A DNA stretch of 64,000 nucleotides from Candidatus Rokuibacteriota bacterium (GTDB taxonomy: Bacteria > Methylomirabilota > Methylomirabilia > Rokubacteriales > CSP1-6). Positions 59,563 through 64,000 of the stretch are shown piece by piece. The stretch covers positions 62,001 to 126,000 of the forward strand of contig JACPDG010000038.1 of NCBI GenBank assembly GCA_016184125.1, read 5' to 3'. The notes beneath the pieces are model-generated. The model saw only the letters and a program-made list of their open reading frames with translations. It made no database searches and was not told the DNA's origin. Position numbers and translations under genes: made by a program. Positions within the stretch are counted from its first letter, which is position 1. Each line of letters opens with the position of its first letter.

Positions 59563-60833
59563 GCGCGACGGTCTCCGTCCATCTCAACGGGCACGCGCGC
59601 ACGGCGAGGATCAGCGGGCACCGCGGGCTCCGCGTGCTGTTCCTGTCGCAGCGGTTCCTCTACCCGCTCGACAGCGGCGGCCGGATCCGGACGGCCAAGA
59701 TCCTCGAGGGGCTCAAGAAGATGTTCCACGTGACGCTCGTGAGCCAGGTGGACCCGGGCAAGGACGCCCCGTACCTCGGCGAGGTCGACCGCGTGGCCAC
59801 GGAGTTCCACGGGGTGATCTGGCGCGAGCGACCGAAGTACACGGCGCGCTTCTACCTGCGCGTCCTGGCGCGCGCCCTGTCCCCGTACCCGGTGACCGTC
59901 GCCAACGACTACTCGCCCGCGCTCGCCGCGACGCTCGAGCGGCTCGCCGCCGAGCGCCGCCACGATCTGCTCGTGTGTGACTTCCTGCAGCCGAGCCTGA
60001 ACGTCCGGGGCATCGACGCGCTCCCGACGCTCCTCTTCCAGCACAACGTCGAGTCCATGATTCCGAGACGCCACTTCGAGGCCGCCGCCCACCCGCTGCT
60101 CAAGGCGTTCTGGTGGTCGCAGTGGCGGAAGATGCGCCGGTTCGAGCGGGCGCAGTGCCAGCGGTTCACCAGCGTCGCCGCCGTGTCGGACGTCGACAAG
60201 GACACGCTCGAGCGCGAGTTCGGCGCGCGCCGCGTCTTCCTGGTTCCCACCGGCGTCGACACGCACTTCTTTCGCCCCGCGGAGTCCGCGCCCGATCCGT
60301 CGGCCCTCGTGTTCACCGGCGCGATGGACTGGCTGCCGAACGAGGACGCGATGCTCTTCTTCGGCGAGGCGATCCTCCCGCGGATCCGCGAGCGCCGTCC
60401 CGACGTCACGCTCACGATCGTCGGCCGCAACCCGTCGCCGCGGCTCTCCGCGCGACTGGCAGCGCACCCGGGCATCACGATCACCGGCCGGGTCGACGAC
60501 ATCCGGCCGTTCCTCGCGCAGGCGGCGGTCTACGTGATCCCGCTCCGCATCGGCGGCGGGACGCGGATCAAGGCGTTCGAGGCGATGGCGATGGGCAAGC
60601 CCGTCGTCTCGACGCCGATCGGGGTCGAGGGGCTCCGCGTCGACGACGGGCTCCACCTGGTGCTCGCGCGCGAGCCCGAGGCGTTCGCGGACGCGGTGCT
60701 CGGCCTGCTCGAGAGCCCGGAGCGCCGGCAGCGGGTCGGATCCGCGGCGCGCGCGCTGGTGGAACGCGAGTTTTCCTGGGACCGGGCGGCGTCGGCATTC
60801 GCCGACGCGTGCCTGGCCACCGCGGCGCGGTGA
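59559..60833 (+). CDS. Family 4 glycosyltransferase
   Basis: A 424-residue GT-B protein similar in layout to that at 31147: LRVLFLSQRFLYPLDSGGRIR, FQHNVESMIPRRHF, VPTGVDTHFF, VFTGAMDWLPNEDAM and KAFEAMAMGKPVVSTPIGVEG. Such paired paralogs may add successive sugars. GTG overlaps the dehydrogenase stop (GTGA). Confidence 0.87.
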   Translation: MSATVSVHLNGHARTARISGHRGLRVLFLSQRFLYPLDSGGRIRTAKILEGLKKMFHVTLVSQVDPGKDAPYLGEVDRVATEFHGVIWRERPKYTARFYLRVLARALSPYPVTVANDYSPALAATLERLAAERRHDLLVCDFLQPSLNVRGIDALPTLLFQHNVESMIPRRHFEAAAHPLLKAFWWSQWRKMRRFERAQCQRFTSVAAVSDVDKDTLEREFGARRVFLVPTGVDTHFFRPAESAPDPSALVFTGAMDWLPNEDAMLFFGEAILPRIRERRPDVTLTIVGRNPSPRLSARLAAHPGITITGRVDDIRPFLAQAAVYVIPLRIGGGTRIKAFEAMAMGKPVVSTPIGVEGLRVDDGLHLVLAREPEAFADAVLGLLESPERRQRVGSAARALVEREFSWDRAASAFADACLATAAR

Positions 60834-60889
60834 GGGCGCCCGCCGTGTTCTGCGCGGGAGCGATGACCGACATCCGGACGCGACCCGAC

Positions 60890-60985
60890 TCGGAGCGTGT
60901 GAACGAATCGGGTGGTCGAGGAGCGCCACGGCTTCGCCGGGGCGCTCCGAGCGCGGGGGGCTTGGGGGGCCCGTCGAGGCCCCCC
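60890..60985 (-). repeat. BHE hairpin repeat, reverse orientation
   Basis: Inverted tail GTGTGAACGAATCGGG, GGAGCGCCACGGCTTCGCCGGGGCGCTCC, spacer GAGCGCGGGGGGCTTG, hairpin 1 GGGGGGCCCGTCGAGGCCCCCC directly abutting the next ATG. Confidence 0.85.
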
Positions 60986-62053
60986 ATGAAGTCGGTCGTC
61001 GTCGTCGGCCCGACCCCGCCGCCCGAGGGCGGCATGGCCTCCCAGTGCGCGACGCTCGTGAGGATGCTGCGCTCGGAAGGCGTCGACGCGCGCCATCTCT
61101 CGACCTCACCGGCGCTGCGGGCTTCCCTCGCCCGCATCCCCGGCGTGAGGACGGTCGCGCGGACGGCGGCGTTCTGGGGATGTCTCGGACCGGCCTTCCG
61201 CGACGCGGACGTCGTCCACGTCCTCGGGGCCTCGTACCTCTACTTCTTCCTCTGCACCGCGCCGGCCGTCCGGAGCGCCAGGCGGCACGGCAAGCGTGTC
61301 GTGCTGAACTACCGGGGTGGCGCGGCGCGCGAATTCTTCGCGCGCTGGCCCGGGGCGGTCGCGCGAGTGGCCGCGATGGCCGACGCCGTCATCGTCCCGT
61401 CGTCCTTCCTGGTCGACGTGTTCGCCCGGCTCGGGGTGGAGGCGCGCGTGGTGCCGAACGTCCTCGACGTCGACCGCTTCCGCTTCCGCCAGCGCGCGCC
61501 GCTTCAACCTCGGCTCCTGGTCGCGCGCAACCTCGAGCCGATCTACGACGTCGACACCGCGCTCCGCGCGGCGGCGCGCGTTCGCGCCCGCCGTCCCGGC
61601 GTGACGGTGACCTGCGCCGGCGACGGCTCGCTGCGGGCCGAGCTCGAGCGGACCGCCGCCCGCATCGGCCTCGATCGCGTGCGGTTCGCCGGCAGCGTGC
61701 CGCACGCGGAGATGCCGGCGCTCTACGACGGCGCCGACATCGTGCTCAACCCGTCGACGGTGGACAACAGCCCCAATTCCGTCCTGGAGGCGCTCGCGGC
61801 GGGGGCGCCGGTCGTGAGCACGGACGTGGGCGGCGTCCGGCACATCGTCCGCCACGAGGAGAGCGCGCTGCTCGTGCCGCCGGGCGTTCCGGACGCGATG
61901 GCGGACGCCGTCGAGCGGCTGCTCGACGACCCGGCGCTCGCGACGCGGCTCGCCGAGGGTGGACGCCGCGCGGTGGACGGTTTCGCCTGGCCGGCGCTGC
62001 GCGAGCCCCTCTACCGCGCCTACGGCTGGCACGAGGACCCCTGCCATGCATAG
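60986..62053 (+). CDS. Family 4 glycosyltransferase
   Basis: A 355-residue GT-B protein: VVVVGPTPPPEGGMASQCATLV, VVLNYRGGAAREFF, VVPNVLDVDRFRF, and PSTVDNSPNSVLEALAAGAPVVS. The ATG lies immediately after a hairpin repeat, so its leader is the repeat itself. Overlaps the next gene by 8 bases. Confidence 0.86.
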   Translation: MKSVVVVGPTPPPEGGMASQCATLVRMLRSEGVDARHLSTSPALRASLARIPGVRTVARTAAFWGCLGPAFRDADVVHVLGASYLYFFLCTAPAVRSARRHGKRVVLNYRGGAAREFFARWPGAVARVAAMADAVIVPSSFLVDVFARLGVEARVVPNVLDVDRFRFRQRAPLQPRLLVARNLEPIYDVDTALRAAARVRARRPGVTVTCAGDGSLRAELERTAARIGLDRVRFAGSVPHAEMPALYDGADIVLNPSTVDNSPNSVLEALAAGAPVVSTDVGGVRHIVRHEESALLVPPGVPDAMADAVERLLDDPALATRLAEGGRRAVDGFAWPALREPLYRAYGWHEDPCHA

Positions 62054-63416
62054 CGCGCTGGTGCGACACGTGATCTTCCCGCTCCACGAGCGGCTCAGGG
62101 GACGGCGGACCCTCGCGTACCTGGCCGAGATGGAGCGGACGCAGTGGCTCTCCCCGGACGCGCTGCAGGCCCTGCAGTGGAGGAAGCTGACGCGGCTTCT
62201 GACGCATGCGACGCGCACCGTGCCCTACTATCGCGACCTGTTTCGCCGGATCGGCGCCGCGCCGGGCGACATCAGGACGCTCGCGGACTTCCAGCGGCTC
62301 CCCGTGCTGACGCGCGACCTCGTGCGTGACAACCTCGACGCGCTCCGGTCCACGCGTCCGCCCGCACCGCTCCTCGACAGCTGCACGGGCGGCTCCTCCG
62401 GGCAGCCGCTGCGCTTTTCCTCGGACGTGGTCAAGGAGGCGCGGGGCAACGCGGCGAAGCTCAGGGCCCGGCGGTGGTGGGGCCTCGACATCGGCGACAA
62501 GGAGCTCGACATCTGGGGGAATCCGGTCGAGCTGAGCCGCGCGGGCAAGGTCAGGGACTGGAAGGACCGCGCGCTCAACCTGCGCGCCGTGTCCGCGTAC
62601 GACCTCTCCCGCCCGGCGCTCTCGCGCTGGGTCCGGGTGCTCGAGACGTATCGGCCGAAGTTCCTCTACGTGTATCCGTCCGCGCTGGCCGAGCTCTGCC
62701 GCTTCCTGCAGGCCGAGGGCATCGACCCGGCCGCGTGGGCGCCGCGCTACGTCATCTCGACCGCGGAGTCGCTTCCGGGGCCGGACCGCGAGCTGATCGA
62801 GCGGACGCTCGGCGCCCGCGTCGTGCTCGAGTACGGCGCGCACGACGGCGCGCCCGTCATGGCGCACGACTGCCCCTGCGGTCGCATGCACACGCTCGAT
62901 GACCTCGCGTTGCTCGAGGTGACGAGGCACGGCAGGCCGGTCGGCGTCCACGAGCTCGGCGAGCTGCTCGTCACGAGCCTGGACGGCTATGGCATGCCGT
63001 TCATCCGGTACGCGATCGGCGATCTGGCCCGGCTCGACGATTCGCGATGCACGCTCGGCCGGGGCTTCGGCGCGCTCGAAGCGCTGGAAGGACGCGTCGC
63101 CGAGCTGCTGTATCGCGAGGACGGCAGCGCGCAGTCGGGGCTCTACCTGACCGGGTTCTTCAGGACGGTCCCGGGCGTTCGCCAGTTCCAGGTCGTGCAG
63201 CGTGGGCCGTCGCGCTTCGTCGCCCGCCTGGTCGTCGCGGGTGACTTCGAACGCGCATGGGAAACGAAGATCGAGTCGTTCATGCGAGCGGGTCTCGGGC
63301 CGTCGATCTCGGTGACGTGCGAGTACGTCGAGGCGATCGCGCCGAGCCCCTCGGGGAAGGTTCGCTGGGTGATCAACGAATGGGCCACGACCGCCGCCTC
63401 AAGTCTCTCGCGCTGA
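62046..63416 (+). CDS. CapK/phenylacetate-CoA-ligase-like adenylate-forming protein
   Basis: A 456-residue member of the PaaK/CapK group common in capsule and EPS loci, where the true substrate is rarely known. Nucleotide-binding motif DSCTGGSSGQPLRF, core motif EYGAHDGAPVMAHDCPCG and RYAIGDLARLDD. ATG 62046 lies within the end of the previous gene. Could activate an acyl group for EPS modification; inference only. Confidence 0.83.
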   Translation: MHSALVRHVIFPLHERLRGRRTLAYLAEMERTQWLSPDALQALQWRKLTRLLTHATRTVPYYRDLFRRIGAAPGDIRTLADFQRLPVLTRDLVRDNLDALRSTRPPAPLLDSCTGGSSGQPLRFSSDVVKEARGNAAKLRARRWWGLDIGDKELDIWGNPVELSRAGKVRDWKDRALNLRAVSAYDLSRPALSRWVRVLETYRPKFLYVYPSALAELCRFLQAEGIDPAAWAPRYVISTAESLPGPDRELIERTLGARVVLEYGAHDGAPVMAHDCPCGRMHTLDDLALLEVTRHGRPVGVHELGELLVTSLDGYGMPFIRYAIGDLARLDDSRCTLGRGFGALEALEGRVAELLYREDGSAQSGLYLTGFFRTVPGVRQFQVVQRGPSRFVARLVVAGDFERAWETKIESFMRAGLGPSISVTCEYVEAIAPSPSGKVRWVINEWATTAASSLSR

Positions 63417-64000
63417 CGCTCCTGCCCGACCGGGCACTGCTCGCGGTCAAGAAGCGCCACTACGTGCGCGCCGTCCGCGACTTCAGTCCCCCGGAGGCGC
63501 CGGTGCTCCAGGCGCTCGTGCAACGGGGGGATCACGTGCTCGACGTCGGCGCCAACGTCGGCTGGTACACGAAGCTCCTCTCGGAGCTCGTCGGACCCGG
63601 GGGGCGTGTCTTCAGCGCCGAGCCGGTGCCGCCCACCTTCGAGCTCCTGTCGTTCTGCGTGCGGTCGCTTCGTCTCGACAACGTGGAGCTCGTCGACTGC
63701 GCGCTGTCCGACGGGGCGGGATGGGCGACCATGGAAGTTCCCCGCTACGCCGACGGCGGCGAGAACTACTACGAGGCGGAGCTCGTCGAGGACCGGCAGG
63801 CGGCCTCCGGGTCCGACCTGCGCCGCTTCAGGGTGCGGCGGGACGCGATCGACTCGCGATTCGGCGGTTGCCGGGCGCCCGCGTTCATCAAGATCGACGT
63901 CGAGGGGCACGAGTGCGCGGTGCTGCGCGGCGGCCGGGGCCTCATCTGCCGCGCCCGGCCGGCGCTGTTCGTCGAGGTGATCGGCGATCTCGACGACGCG
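63380..64000 (+). CDS. FkbM family methyltransferase (3' end outside window)
   Basis: The reading frame from ATG 63380 is open to the window edge (207 codons). It has SAM motif VLDVGANVGWYTKLLSELVG, AEPVPPTFELL and the family segment FIKIDVEGHECAVLRGG. FkbM enzymes O-methylate sugars or polyketides. It overlaps the preceding gene by 37 bases in another frame. Confidence 0.88.
   Translation, partial: MGHDRRLKSLALTLLPDRALLAVKKRHYVRAVRDFSPPEAPVLQALVQRGDHVLDVGANVGWYTKLLSELVGPGGRVFSAEPVPPTFELLSFCVRSLRLDNVELVDCALSDGAGWATMEVPRYADGGENYYEAELVEDRQAASGSDLRRFRVRRDAIDSRFGGCRAPAFIKIDVEGHECAVLRGGRGLICRARPALFVEVIGDLDDA

Overview
This is very GC-rich DNA (about 70% by eye) from a Gram-negative type bacterium: it encodes apolipoprotein N-acyltransferase, a Wza-like outer-membrane polysaccharide exporter and a predicted outer-membrane beta-barrel. 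Base composition, tightly overlapping genes and a dense family of intergenic GC hairpin repeats suggest an uncultivated lineage of the Rokubacteria/Methylomirabilota kind. That assignment is inference. I see no tRNA, rRNA, CRISPR array, transposase or integrase.

Left block (1-12826, all minus strand) is a housekeeping run. In transcription order it holds smc, a RodZ-like gene, ftsY, ribD, ribE, ribBA, ribH, nusB, lnt and prfB (cut by the left edge). Most neighbours overlap by 1-4 bases (ribD/ribE, ribE/ribBA, rodZ/ftsY, nusB/lnt, lnt/prfB). prfB keeps the classic +1 programmed frameshift site. Sigma-70-like promoters sit almost on the starts of smc and rodZ.

Middle block (about 12.85-20.2 kb, plus strand) is a regulatory island. 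It has four sigma-54 activator-type AAA+ proteins, one with a visibly broken ATPase core, a NusG/RfaH-type antiterminator, an orphan receiver-like protein and a degenerate GGDEF-like protein. A textbook -24/-12 sigma-54 promoter precedes the first activator.

Right block (20.3-64 kb, plus strand) is a long exopolysaccharide locus of the kind linked to exosortase A (XrtA/PEP-CTERM) systems. It contains an exporter, a beta-barrel protein, an EpsB-type initiating sugar transferase, a Wzc-like chain-length/kinase protein, nucleotide-sugar enzymes (WecC-like and AlgD-like dehydrogenases, WecB, RfbF), two polysaccharide deacetylases, a FemAB protein, many glycosyltransferases, three paralogous C-methyltransferase-like proteins, a Wzx-type flippase, an O-antigen-ligase-like protein, four asparagine-synthase-type amidotransferases, a CapK/PaaK-like ligase and an FkbM methyltransferase cut by the right edge. 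No exosortase and no PEP-CTERM substrate is present in the window.

Two features tie the locus together. First, the sigma-54 promoter in front of the sugar transferase gene occurs again about 14 kb downstream, with its upstream region and a decayed copy of the start of that gene, just before the rfbF operon. The EPS locus is therefore probably two sigma-54-controlled transcription units. Second, more than 20 copies of a bipartite hairpin element (called BHE here) lie at gene boundaries. Both stems vary between copies while keeping their base pairing, and several copies are translated in frame as tails, linkers or N-terminal extensions of otherwise normal enzymes.
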